A stretch of DNA of 64,000 bases. Origin: Lepisosteus oculatus. Taxonomy: Eukaryota; Chordata; Actinopteri; Semionotiformes; Lepisosteidae. A program made the position numbers and the translations under genes. Position 1 is the stretch's first letter. Each line of letters opens with the position of its first letter. Shown here in pieces: positions 11,722-23,839 of the stretch. Below the pieces are notes generated by a model. That model had not been told where the DNA came from. It did no database searches and worked only from the letters and a program-made list of their open reading frames with translations. Where the stretch lies: positions 36,279,148 to 36,343,147 of the forward strand of contig NC_090706.1 of the NCBI RefSeq assembly GCF_040954835.1, in the 5' to 3' direction.

Positions 11722-13267
11722 GGCTCCAAACAAGTGACAATAATAAGCAATACCTCAGTCTTAATATAGTGAACTTGGTACTTGCAAGGAATAGAAATTG
11801 TAAAATTGTTCTATTTCACTATCTCTGTCTGTTACATATCGCAATTACATTTTGCTGATTAGTGATTACATTTCAGTACTTCATGTGTTGTTCCCAAGAA
11901 CATTGCTTTCTTCTCCCCTATCAGACGACTCTGATATTTGCATTAGCTAATGTAATCCTACTAATCCTAGCCACTTGCTTCAAAGTGTTTTCCAGCGAGA
12001 GACATATAAAATTGCAGATTACGATAGCAAGTCAGAAACTCAGAATATATCACACAATAAAGTTAGTTTTAAAAACATAGTCGTTTAAATTTTCTTATTT
12101 GATATCTGTTACAATAATGATACCTGTTAATTGTGTCTACATTTATTTTTAATTTACCAAATGAAAATTCTCCCAAAATAGTGTATTTTTATTCTTTGTT
12201 CAATGCCTGAAAATTTACAATACAACTTCAAGGTGTGCTTAAAAATGCAGTTCATTGGTTGAGTAGTGTAAATATTTATTAACATACTTACAGACATGCA
12301 TATTTTTTAAAATCTTTAATTGCTAGTTTTTACAGAAAGATAAACAAAAAATGTCTAATCACATTTTTTTTATGTATTTTGATCTAGATGAGCCAATTGG
12401 AGTCCTATAATTTGTAGACTTTACTCAATATTTTGTGTTTTCCATTGTTGTACTGTAATCCAATTCTCTGACAATCTTCTGCTGAAATATTAGCCCTTTT
12501 ATGTTATTCTAGCAGTTAATCCTAAAAAATCTTTGTTGCATGGTATAAAAATCTGCCTTTAAGCTTTACATGTGTGTCTAGAGGAATAAATGAAGTCAAT
12601 AACGAACACCCAATAAACCTGATCTTAGATTAGATTGATCTAATTAGAACATTGCATTGTTTTGACCAAGTTTTTGAAGATTCTGATATGTAAATAAGAT
12701 GCCAAATGTCAAGATTGGTCCTTTCACACCTAAACTAAACTGTATTATAATCAGTCAAAGTTGGCATAATAGTGGAAAAAACTAATGGATGCTTTAGGTC
12801 AATTATTGATGTTCATAACATGCATGTATTTTAACTATGGATCATGTGTAACCTAAGATTATTTAACTACAGTTTAGTAAAGAACACATTACATACTGTA
12901 TATATAATTTTATTTTCTATTGAGTTGGATTTGATACTCAATTCATTATTCAATTATTAAAATTTAACTAATCTAAAAATAAAGGATAATAAAAAATGTT
13001 CAAAGGCATCTTGAAAGACTAGTATTTGCACTTACAGTCATTTCTCTACCTTTGTTACAACTGAAAGATATCCTTGCTTGAAAATGATTTTTCTATTATG
13101 TCACTGTAACTTTGAAGCTTAATTTCTATGGCATGTTCAGCTTTGTGCATCAAGCCTTGAAGGTAGTGTAGTAGAATATTTCCTTATTATTCTACTCTAA
13201 AACAACATCCTTAATGTGACTCAATGAATTTTATTTATAACATATTTTTCCATGAAGGTCAACGTAC

Positions 13268-13332
13268 CTGCTATCCGAAGGTACTGGGCTCTGTGGTGTT
13301 GATGCAATTTCTTCTGTTTCCCTTGGATGTCT
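13268..13332 (-). other. Possible non-coding exon upstream of the transporter
   Basis: Minus strand: acceptor-like ctttactgtag ends at 13333, then 65 bases, then a good donor, gtacgt, at 13267. The acceptor's pyrimidine tract is weak. It could be a 5' UTR exon of the transporter, about 3.3 kb upstream of the start codon, or chance. Confidence 0.2.
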
Positions 13333-16305
13333 CTACAGTAAAGGTGTTCACAGTCCATGTCATCGGTAGTATTCTGTTTGCTTTCACATCTCTGAAATAC
13401 ACACAGCATTTTTGATAGATCTGTTACATTTAGGATGGACTTGTTACTAAAAAGAACTTAAGGCCACTGAACCATCAAGTTTAAATGAACCATTTCTCTA
13501 TTGAAATTTTAATTTGCACCATAATTCAATATACACTGTAATCTGAATATACACCACAGATGCAGTCTTCACTCTTACTTGAGATGCATATTTGATTATC
13601 TGTAAATAAACCAAAACTGAACTTCATCTAAAAAAATATACAAAAACCATAGAGCCTTAGATAGCATCACATAACAATACAGGATCTTAGAAACACGAGA
13701 CAGTTGATGTTAATATAACAATACCTGAGGCTAATGTTCCTAGAGAAGGCAAAGTTCAGTTCAGTAAACTTTGCAGTTAAAGTTTCTTGTGAAGAGGTCA
13801 AAACTCCTTCAAAAGCGTACTCAGTACGAACACAACAGACACTTAAAATTTCACCACACGACTGACTTGATTTGTGTCAAGTACAGCACCATTATAAAAT
13901 GTATAGATTATTATTAAATATACAGATCATCATACTGGGATATGATTATTTTTCATCCTTCTTATGCAAACATATTTAAATTGGGGGATGCTCAATTATT
14001 GTCAGCTAATTGTGTCTCTGTTTTAATTGATTAAAAATCTTAATTGATTTACTATACTCCTATAATGTATGTACGCTGAAGTGTTTTGGGAGTGCACTGG
14101 ATTGTTTTAGAATGGGGAGAGGGTCTCAGAAGAGGGAGGAGAATGAAGAGTAAAAATCTCACTACCACCCAAGCCATTTTACGAGCGACCCTGCAATAGT
14201 GGTCACAGGGTAAAAGATGGAAGGAACATTTTCAAAAAGGGGGAACATCAATCAAAAAACAAAATTGGATAATTAATTCAGCTCAGTAAAGCACCTTAAC
14301 CCCACATAAATCAACACACTTTCCCTCTTCTGGGGATCTAGGTGTATGGGGTGGGGGGTAATTTTTTGACTATGCTGAAGAGTGTGGCTGAGGTCCAGTC
14401 CATGGTGAAAGGCAGTCAGTTCCTCTTGATGACCTGCCACACTGTCCATACTGGAGGGGTGCGTTCCATCACCCTTATGACTTCCTTTTCTTCCCAAAAG
14501 CTTCCCAGGGTCTGGGAAAGGGCTCAGGTCTTGCATTTATATTTGCATAACATTTTAGCCAGTATTAATTGAAATGAAATTATCAAATAATCTCTTATAG
14601 TAAAAAAAAACACACACATTTGAATGTTCTTACGTCCTTACGTTGATTTAAAACACCAAGTTAAACCAACACGTTGTTAAGAATTACTTTTCTAACTTGC
14701 ACCAAATAAAGACTGAGTAAATGGAAAAAAATCATCAGAGTTAGTCCAGTTGATGGGTCTACAGCCCACCTCCACATACACACACACCCAACATTAATGG
14801 CAGATTCTTCAGTTACATTTTTGTGTCATTTAGTCTTTCACAAAGATGTACACTGCTCACATAAGAGAAGTTAACCACCTATGGGTGATTAAACGTCACC
14901 CGAATGTTTACAATTGTAAGGACCTGAGCAGTATTGTACCTCAAAAAACAGAACTATAAGCCTGAATAAAATCATATTAATCACCCTCCAGGCTGTAAAT
15001 GTCTACAACATTATGTCTCCTCATCCCCCAAAATCTTTACATTTCTTTTCACTGTCACTACTTGTAAATAAGAATAATAGACATGCTATTGGGCTATGCA
15101 AAAAACAAAACCACAGTTACCTTTATAATAAACCAAACCTCCTATGTAAAATGGCTTCATAAAGCAAATGAAGTGAATAGGTTGCGTCTGTTTACTCCAG
15201 TGCTGCAAGATTATTTTACTACAATATATGAGCCTAGCCACTAGAATAGTTAAGCCTGCCCACTGCCTGGGATTAGTGAAAAAAAAAATTCTCACAGCAG
15301 TTTCCAAATCGTACCATAAGCTTATTATTCCACAGAAGACACAGAATACGAATTGTGCAGGAAAAGTTACACACTGCAAAGAAAAATGTGTTTATGCTAA
15401 ATGAATGACCTCCAGCCCACCCTTCTGCCCTGCAGTTCACTGATTTCAGAAAGAGGGGAATGTGTGTGGACTATCATGTGGTTATTTTCTTGAGAAAAAC
15501 ATAATTATGATAAGCTAAAAATGTGGAACGAGAGAAAGAAAGGCATTCAGGAATGTATTTACCTGTGAATAAATAATTTCATCATATGTTAGGACAACTG
15601 TCTCTGGATTTGTTACACCTTATAATACTAAGCTTCAACACTGGGCACTGAGCTATTAAACAATTATGCTTCTATTGTTGTGTTTAAATCTTGTAAGAAT
15701 TCAAATATGACAGAATTTCCATTACAGTTTTCCTACACTGACAAACATGCTTCTAAAACTGTAATTACAATAGGCAAAGCGGGCATTTGGATAACTATAT
15801 TTTGTTTTAAATGTAAATGGGTAGACAATGGACAATTGTCGTAATTCTGTCGACAATCTGCTCTCCTATACTTTTCAAGGTAAAAAAATCATTTGACTGA
15901 ACTCACATTTCTTGTTATGCTTTCACTGGACTCAAGAATTTTAACATAATTCAGTGATGACACATCTCTGGTTTTGTCTGATTGCAGTAGAGGGCAGCAT
16001 AACACATATTTTCTTCTTTGTTATTAAGGAAATGAGTTTTAGCAATACGTGAGTGACAATATTATTTTTAACTGTACTGATATTTTTTTATATTGGAATT
16101 CTTTAAACTGTTCAGATATTTATTATGTGATATCTTTTTCAGAAGTAATAAGGTATTTACTGGTCTAATCACTCAGCATTCTTTCCTTTCTGTCCTTTGT
16201 ATGATACTGTATTGACAAAACTCATTTTATTTGTACTTTAAGTGCTTTCAAATTTAATTTTTAATTCCAATACCCTGCCTTCCCATGACTTGATATATTT
16301 GTACT

Positions 16306-16862
16306 TAATAATAATAATTACTTTCACTTATATGGCACTTTTCTGGACAGTCCACTCAAAGCGCTAATGGGGACTCTCCTCCACCACCACCACCAATGAA
16401 TGTGCAGCCCCACCTGGATGATGCGATGGCAACCATAGTGTGCCAGTACTCTCACCACACAGCTATCAGTGGGGAGGAGAACATAGTGATGAAGCCAGTT
16501 CATAGATAGGGATTATTAGGAGGCCATGATTGGTAAAGACCAATGGAAAATTTGGCCAGGATGGTGGGGAAACACCCCTACTCTTTTAGAGAAACACCCT
16601 GGGATTTTTAATTACCACAGAGAGTCAGGACCCCATTTTACATCCCATCCTAAGGACAGCACCTTTTTACAGTATAGTATCCCTGTCACTATACTGGGGC
16701 ATTAGGACCCATACAGACCACACGTTGAGTGCCCCCAACAGGTCCCACTACCACCTCTTCCAGCCTCGGCTTTCCCAGGGGTCTCCCCTCCAGGCGCATA
16801 CAGTACCTGTGTGGCTTCAGTGAGTTGCCAGTTTTGAGTTACAGAGTGATATAGCTGCTGGG
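16306..16862 (-). mobile_element. 5S-rRNA-headed SINE (SINE3-like), copy 1
   Basis: About 550 bases, minus orientation. The left end is an (aat)n tail at about 16306-16319. The right end, read on the minus strand, resembles the start of 5S rRNA: it begins near gctatatcactctg, passes a box-A-like stretch around ctgaagcc and reaches a box-C-like ggagacccc. The body is shared at high similarity with the copy at 27666-28200, for example gaaacaccctgggattttt and tactggggcatta. 5S-derived SINEs are transcribed by RNA polymerase III and moved by a partner LINE. This copy is diverged in its head. Confidence 0.7.
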
Positions 16863-17599
16863 TAATCTTTATTGTCCTCTCATTTTCTGGGTCGGAACAC
16901 TGGTGATTCAGAAATAAATTGTATTTATTAGCAGAACTATTTGTCACAGGAGGTTAGAATATAACTGTATCCTACGGGGTTTTAGATTTAAAAGGGAAAT
17001 AGCTTCATTTCTTTATCATCATTTCCACTATGTCTTGAATCAAGAATTACTCCTGTTGGACATTGTGACTCAATCAGCCCCTTAAAGACACAATAAGGTC
17101 TGTGAAGGGCAAAAGGTGGAAACCTTGGATATCTGACCGCACAGTGAATGAGATTAAGGAAAAGAGGGAACTGAAACAGAAAGAAACATGCTAAAAACAG
17201 ATGTACAAAGGCATATGAGGAAGGACATATAACACCTGGATGGTATCTGTCACGAGATGGGCAAACAAGAAGGCAGCATATGGAAATATTTTCAGACTTT
17301 GATTGTCCACAACACCATCAAACTTCAGAACACAGAATGCTAAAAAAACAACCAAACAACCCACCACCACGTCCCGTTACATTATTAAGGTTTGATATTC
17401 TCCAAATTAAACACAAAGCAAAGAAATTAGTAGCCACCATGTATGGCTGAACCTGGAAGACATCTGATACGTTAAAAGAATAAAAAATGATGTGGAGCTG
17501 TGAACCATGTTTTGGTTTAATTAAATACTATAGGTGTCCTTGCAGAACAATGCAGGAATAATGCAAGAATAAACCAATTACACAAAGAAATAAGCAGTC

Positions 17600-18235
17600 T
17601 TTGTCATGATCTTAAGGGTGCTCCGACCCTGTCGTATTTTAGTCGATTACGTGCACCTGCCCCCTGTTTAATCTCTCATTATTTAAGCCTGGTGCTCTCG
17701 CTATTCCTAGCTCAGTATTGGAAGATGGACACTCAGAATCTCGCCTGCCAGCAGGGCCAGGAGAGACCCGACGACATAGGTTTCATCACGGCGTCTGAAT
17801 CGGGGGCTCGTTGTGTCGTTTTAACTCTCTGTTCCGGATCCCGTTGCGGGTTTTAGCTTCGTCTGTCTCTGATGGTTCTCCCGGTCCCCGGATCCCCTTT
17901 GGACTTGTTCGCCTGCGCCAAGCCCCCCCTCACCCCGAGCACCAGATCACCGCCCCCGTCTGTCATCCCATCCTGATTCCTCATCGTGTTTGACCTGTTC
18001 TCCTTCGCCACTTATTTTCACGCACGTATGTACGTTCACCGCTCTGGGAGTCGAAATTGTGGAAATGTGATCTCATTGGGGGGGGACCATGTCCCTACTC
18101 CTCCTCCCCACCCCCGAAAAAGAACTGTCTGCGGAGCTGTTTTATATGGAAGCCCGTTTCCGCCTGGGAGTAAAAAAAAACGCGCTATGGTATCTCTTAA
18201 TTGCGACTTGTGGCCCACATCTCATTGTCTGTCCT
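17600..18235. mobile_element. GC-rich, mobile-element-like block (unclassified)
   Basis: About 630 bases whose composition is quite unlike the surrounding AT-rich DNA: pyrimidine-rich on the plus strand, with several CpG-containing words. It starts near cttaagggtgctccgaccc, has a TATA-like ttatttaagcc near 17680 and runs of ccc/ttc beyond. Such blocks often are LTR or leader parts of retroelements, but no open frame, LTR pair or target duplication is visible, so the class is not assigned. Confidence 0.35.
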
Positions 18236-18240
18236 CTTGT

Positions 18241-18352
18241 TATTGTAACGCATTCGGGGTCTAGGGCTTGTGCCCTCGCCGCTCCCACCTTAGTTCGTGC
18301 CTCACAGCGTGGGCTCGAACCCAGGTCTTGCCAGCTGAGCTAAAGACCTTCT
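18241..18352 (-). mobile_element. tRNA-derived SINE head, internally deleted
   Basis: On the minus strand there is an A-box match, tagctcagctgg (18342-18331), and a B-box match, ggttcgagccc (18321-18311), only 9 bases apart. A real tRNA has about 30 or more bases between them, so the anticodon arm is missing. Downstream the element runs into a GC-rich tail that ends with cgttacaata at about 18241. The same tail motif recurs at 51590-51639. This is a tRNA-like remnant, not a tRNA gene. Confidence 0.5.
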
Positions 18353-19060
18353 TTGCTTTAGTCCCGGCGGCCAACATCCCTGTTATGTGCAGGGGAGGGC
18401 AGCAAATCGTCCCACCTGTATGTCGGCTGTTCCCTTACACTGTATTCATAAATCGTACAGTATCATAGGATCTATAGGCCTGTAGACATGTCTTGTACAG
18501 TGCCCTGATAAAAATCAAATTACACGGATTGTTATGGAATCCCATTTCCACCACGGAGGCTTCCAAAGTACTTGGATGGAATAGTGGACGGTGGGCTTTT
18601 AAAAAAAGCTTTTAAACACCTGAAATACAAAGAAGGAGACTGAATATGAAAAAAGATACAGAAATAGAAACTTCACATTGTGAGGAATTCACAATTATAA
18701 AAGCTGGAACTTATACTTTTTACACATTTCCATACAAGGCATTGTATGTCTTGCTTTTTGATTATTTAAATTTCTAATAGAATTTAAGTAAAAAAGGAAT
18801 TGTACTTTAAAAGCATCAATAGAGGGTGTAGTGTTAGATTACTTTTGTGGGTGAAGCATTTCGCCAACATACAGTAATTAACAGATTAATAATAAGAATA
18901 TATCCTTTATCCAAATCGGACATTTAAAATATCAAAATCTTTAAATTTAACATGTACCTTTAAATGTTTAACGAACATTTTGCAAATGTATCCAAAACAA
19001 TTTTTGTACAATTCCTTTTTTACTTGGTCTTTTTTAATTTAGCTGACAACACACAATTGT

Positions 19061-19195
19061 GAGATATAAAGTCTTATGTGCGAGATATGAAGTCGTAATT
19101 CTGAGATTCTATGTCGCAATTGCGAGATATAAACTCGTAATTACGAGAAATAAAGTCGTAATTCTGAGATACAAAATCTTAATTGCGAGATACCA
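19061..19195. repeat. Six-copy 21-bp tandem repeat
   Basis: Units begin at 19061, 19082, 19103, 19124, 19145 and 19166, with a partial seventh at 19187. The consensus begins gagatataaagtcgtaatt. Because 21 is divisible by three, the array reads as an open frame of 7-residue repeats (RYKVVIL-like); that is a by-product, not a gene. The sequence after the array, tggcgaaaacgggcttccg, commonly accompanies this kind of array in fish genomes, which suggests a dispersed non-autonomous element. Confidence 0.85.
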
Positions 19196-19274
19196 TAGCA
19201 CTGTTTTTTTTACTACCTGGCGAAAACGGGCTTCCGTATTTTAAGATTAAGGGAAGAGACAGATTTAATATTTT

Positions 19275-19415
19275 GAGTTCAGGTGGGTAGCTGCATCAGC
19301 ATGTGTAGGCTACAAAGGAACAAGTAATATGTTTATTCCGTGTTGAAAAAAGACGAAAGAAAACACATTTCGGCCTTGGAGCCTTCTTCAGGTGTGAGCA
19401 GGTGTCTTTAATATT
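19275..19415 (-). mobile_element. Dispersed repeat, single copy of the family at 24.1 kb
   Basis: On the minus strand it reads cctgaagaaggctccaaggc, then cgaaatgtgttttctttcg, a T-rich tract, ggaataaac, and a tail ending ctacccacctgaact. The element at about 24.14-24.30 kb has the same order of motifs with few changes. The family is not classified. Its gaagaaggctcc...ggccgaaa motif resembles a motif often found in Penelope-like or other non-LTR elements. Confidence 0.6.
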
Positions 19416-20143
19416 TTGAGATTAGATATTAGAACAGATTTGGAGAGGTAAAAAGGATATGTTAATTTCCTCAGGTTTCAAAGACTCAGCTAGTGCAGAA
19501 AACACATTTTGATGAAAGTAAGAAAATATTAAGAATTATTAACTATACCTTCCATAGTTTTAATGTGTTTCACAGATCTGTGCAGATCCACTCTTTGTTT
19601 TTAGTTTGCCTGTATATATTACAAGTTAGCCCTGACATACTGTATCTAACTCATAGAGAGAATTGTCTCCCAGTTTAGGGCCCTGATAAAAGGTTTGGGG
19701 TGAGTTCTCTTGGTCAATGTCTACTGCATCTCACACTTTGCATTTTTCATTTGTTATTTGATGTTTTTTAAAAAAAATATCTTCTTGTTTCAAAATGTTT
19801 CACGATTTGTGCTCATTTAATCTTTGACAGAGACAATGGAGATAAGAAGTGCACATGAGTTTTTAATGTCTCAGCCTCTGCATGTCTTTAGTGAATCGGG
19901 GAAGTCTGCAAAGGTGACTCATCAAGTTGAAGAAAAAAAAAACGATGGAGATCTGAAAACATGAGATAGTGCTGATTTCTCGAGCCTAAGCGTAGGTTTT
20001 TTCTGGGCAGCGGTAGTTGACAGGAGAGACATTCCTCTGTCTCTCTCTGTTGGCTCTGACATTCTACAGCCTGTTACTGGAAGGGCCCACTGCAGAGACA
20101 GAAATAGAACAGGATTATCAGATGCCTTTGCACTACAGCAGAC

Positions 20144-20602
20144 TCAGTCAGGAATCCCGGCTCTGTCACTAGAGCCACTACAGAACAGCCACACCCTTCT
20201 CTGCATATTCCCTGTGAATGAAGGTGAATAATTCCACATCCATTTGTTATTTTCTATCTTTATATCAATATCTAATAACAAAAAAAACTGTTCTGAAACT
20301 GTGGTTCTCACACAAAGATGGTCTTTATTTTTCCTAAGAGTCCTTGGAAACAGGTCAATGAAGTCTTGGAATTGTAAGTCAGTCATGCCAAGACCCTAGA
20401 ATCTGTCCGTTATCAGGTTGATGGTATCAACAGATAAGTCAAGGAGAGGGGCTGTGACGTCCATATTGAAATCTACAGCTTGAGAGGGTCCCTCAGCAAC
20501 AGTCATTTTAAGAACCCATTTGTCAAGGCCTTTTGTAAAGAGACGGCTGAGATATTTCATTGTGATTTCTCCCAAACAAGAATGGAAAATGCTGTACCAC
20601 AC
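20144..20602 (-). pseudogene. Decayed open frame, possibly a transposase C-terminus
   Basis: On the minus strand one reading frame stays open for about 150 codons except for a single TAG at about 20398-20396. Segments such as MDVTAPLLDLSVDTINLI, LQFQDFIDLFPRTLRK and TTVSEQFF weakly recall the C-terminal dimerisation region of ZBED5-like hAT transposases (FP.LRK ... CEQ.F). The resemblance is by eye only and marginal. No intact upstream part is seen. It lies just upstream of the anxa6 promoter, on the opposite strand. Confidence 0.22.
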
Positions 20603-20814
20603 AATTAAGCTTGGAAGAAGTATTTAAATTCCCCATTTTAAATGCACTCCACACAGAGAAGGATTCCACATAGTTCGGCAAGTTGGTTTAATAAACATAT
20701 TCTGCACTGTTGGCAAGCTTTTACTGGCAGTGTACAGTAAATACACCCCTCCTACTAGTAAATTACAGGGCTTCATTTTTGCTGTCCGTGGAGGTCCATT
20801 TTCGCGTGAGCAAT

Positions 20815-21024
20815 CCGGGCAGAAGTAGGGGGAACATACTGCAGAGCGCTCAGATCTGCAGGACACGCTTGTTACGTCACTCGTCCTAAGATAGGCAACA
20901 GCTGTGGAGCGGCTCTGCGGTGTCTAGCTGTCCGGATCTGCAGACGCTTGGAGCGGCTGGGACAGAGAACTCGCAGCGACACTTCTGCCTTTAAGAATTC
21001 GAGGGCATCAAGTCTTCCGCTGAC
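20815..21024 (+). promoter_or_regulatory. anxa6: anxa6 promoter region and non-coding exon 1
   Basis: The sequence turns GC-richer here with several CpGs. A CRE-like octamer TTACGTCA lies at 20872-20879. The likely first exon ends at 21024 with a strong donor, gtgagt, and is joined to the start-codon exon at 23793. The transcription start is not visible; somewhere between 20880 and 20960 is a guess. No TATA box is obvious, as is common for broadly expressed genes. Confidence 0.6.
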
Positions 21025-23792
21025 GTGAGTCCAACGTTCCTTAAAAATAGAATAAACTCTTTGCTGAATTACAGGTTGGATGGTGATTGTTAAAAATACT
21101 GTAGGTTGTTAACGTAACGGCGCGTTTAGGAGGAGGGAATAGAAGGCGTTTGATTTGCATCGTTGTAGTTTTCATTACTTCAGGGACATACTGTACGAGT
21201 AACCTAAGAGCAACTGCTGTTCTCTTCACACAAGAAAGGTATTGTGTTTGATACCGTCGTTGTACAACAAAATGAATTTCAATAGGGGGACTGTTTTAAG
21301 GTCACTTCAGTGCTTCTTGTATGTGTTTTTTTTTTCAATAAAATTAAAAAAGAATTAATTCAGCTTCAGAACTTAAAGAATATCCATCCTTTGCCAATCG
21401 GCAGCAGCTGAAATATTATGTTTGGAGTGGCAGTTACCATATTGCTTGTCTGTGGGGCTTTTAAACCCAAAGAAGTTCAGCAAATATTTATCCATGTTCT
21501 AACTTATGTTCTCCTGAATGATTATACGAATCAACAGTGTTAAAGGCTATTTAATATATACTTTGTGTTTGTGAGAGGAAAGAGTAAAAGTATTACAGCA
21601 TCAAAGTGCTCCCTCACAGAACAGTGACGTTGGGTGTGGTCAAGGCCTCATAGGGAGTCTTTGACATTTTGCATATTTTATAAGGACATGAAGGTCCTTT
21701 CTTAGGGTACACATTCAGCAGCAAGAAGAGTATTCTAGAAGAACATTTCCACCAATCCCAACCACCACACTCATTACATTAAACATTTAAACATGGAGTT
21801 GCCAGATTGAAGTGTATCATGTTTGGTAAATATTTATGTCTGAAAATAAAACAGAATGTGCTTAGAAATGTTAAGATAAACAGGGCTACATTGAAAAAAA
21901 AACTAAATATTTATCAAAACATGGCTGTAGAAAATACAGATTTATTGCAGTGATATTGAAAACAAATATTACAGGTCTCAATGCTGAAAAAGCTATAAAT
22001 ATAATCTTTGCATAATACAATTTCAGATTTGTCTTTGTAAATTGAAATAAGGATGGTCAGGATTTAAAGTCTGTGTTGGAATGAAAACATTGAATTGCAG
22101 AATAGACACTTTATTTGGCCAAGAAGGGTTTGTAAGATCTGGTGCTCTTCTGTATTCTGGCACAGCTGGATTGTTATAAACCGACTGATCAGCACAAAGG
22201 AGCACAGTGCTGCTTTTCAAAATTCATATCTATGCTTAGGCTTAGGCTGTTTCATCCTTTGAGTGTTCTTAGCATTGCGAGTTTAAAGAAATGTAAAGAG
22301 ATGTATGAAAGAACTTCCTGTATTCTTTAATTTCAGCTAGGCCTTCTGTCAAGGTTACAGCTTCTAGCAACGTGTCAGATTGGAGCATATGGTGCAGCTT
22401 ATGTACTGTAAAAATCTGACTTTGTGTACACTTTCTTTTCTTTCTATGAAATGCAGTAAAACCGATGCAATAGGAAAATGCTTTTATGTTGGTCAAACCA
22501 ATCCGTATGTTCTGTTTTATGTATCAGTCGATCATGTTATTAGATTATTTTTACTGTCTGTACTTTTTTCCCCTAACAAAACAATAATTAGAGTGTAATT
22601 AGGTGGAAACTATAGCAAACTAGCAGACCTTTGACTATAGTTCTAACTTTGCTGGTGTTTTATTAGAGATACAGAGCTGCACTAAAATGATACCAATAAT
22701 TTCAAATAATAAGAAAAACAACAATTGAAGACTAACACTATGATTGATGGTTTAAAAATATTTACGGATCATGTTTTGCTTTAGTAAAGATTATTAGAGA
22801 ACATTTTGTTATTTTAAAAAAGTATAGCTTATATTTGGGAAAAAGTTTGAGCTGTTGTATGTTCACTTTGCTGATATTTAAATGGTTTATTAATGCTAAC
22901 ATAAACGGACTGTATATCACAAAGTGAGCACGATGTATGGGGGATTTTTAGTTTGGTCTTTCTGAATGTATACACCCCTGTACAAGAAAGCAGCCTGGTT
23001 TAAGGCCTTGAACAGTTGCCTGCAGTAGGTCTGCCCACAATGCAGTGCTTTCAGTCCTGGCCACTGCAATGGAGCAAAGAGCTGAGCCTGCAGAAACACC
23101 CGTCTGCTTCTTCAGGATCTGCTGTAAAGAGCATCTCTTCTGACCGTGGGTCAGAGCCCTTTGCTATAAGGCAGAGGTATCTCCTCCAAACAATTCCAGA
23201 TTGGAATAACAACAAAATACGCGTTGTGTGGGGTGAGGTGCTATATTATAAAATCCAAGTTAGCTGGATAGAATAACTGAGAATTCCCAAATGATCTGGC
23301 TGTTTATTTTACAGAATTTGGATACCGAAGGACTGATAACGATTACTGTGTTTCTTTCAACCTATTTGTTATTGTTCATCTTCAGTTTGGAGTTGACAGG
23401 TTGGATTTTGGAGTTTACTTCTGGAGGATGGGAGCCTTTCAAATGCATTCACTCACCGCACGACAGACCAACAATCATGTTTGCAGCGCAGTTTGATGAA
23501 ATGATACACATTAAAATTTCTTGGTTACATGCAGTACCAGCAGAAGAAAACTAAACTCTCATTTTCTGTGGCACTGATGGTAATATACTGTAATAATGGC
23601 ACATCAAGATGTAAAACTGAGAACCTGCTCAGTAGAGTTTACAGAGAGCTGTCACAGTATTGTATTGGGCATTTTTCTCTGGATCTCTCTACTCGAATTG
23701 TTGAAGTAAAGAAAGCTTTATCAAATAGAAATGGAGGGTTATAGCATATGCTTATGAACTGCATTTATTCTTCATATTTTCTTTCCCCACAG
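21025..23792 (+). other. anxa6: anxa6 intron 1
   Basis: About 2.8 kb between the non-coding first exon and the start-codon exon. AT-rich; no conserved exon or named repeat seen. Confidence 0.55.
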
Positions 23793-23839
23793 TGACAACT
23801 TGTTTTGCTTTATCTGACTTTACTGAATACCCAGACAAA

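Larger units (their letters stand above)
10610..16300. other. AT-rich intergenic or 5'-leader DNA upstream of the transporter
   Basis: No coding exon recognised. The stretch contains a perfect 13-bp hairpin at 11692-11721, a run of ttctattt-type simple sequence at about 11341-11385 and a possible minus-strand non-coding exon at 13268-13332. Open frames here are short and lack domains. Confidence 0.5.

Noticed and set aside
18311-18342. A tRNA gene on the minus strand
   Set aside because: A and B boxes are present but 9 bases apart; no anticodon arm can form, so it is a SINE-type remnant.
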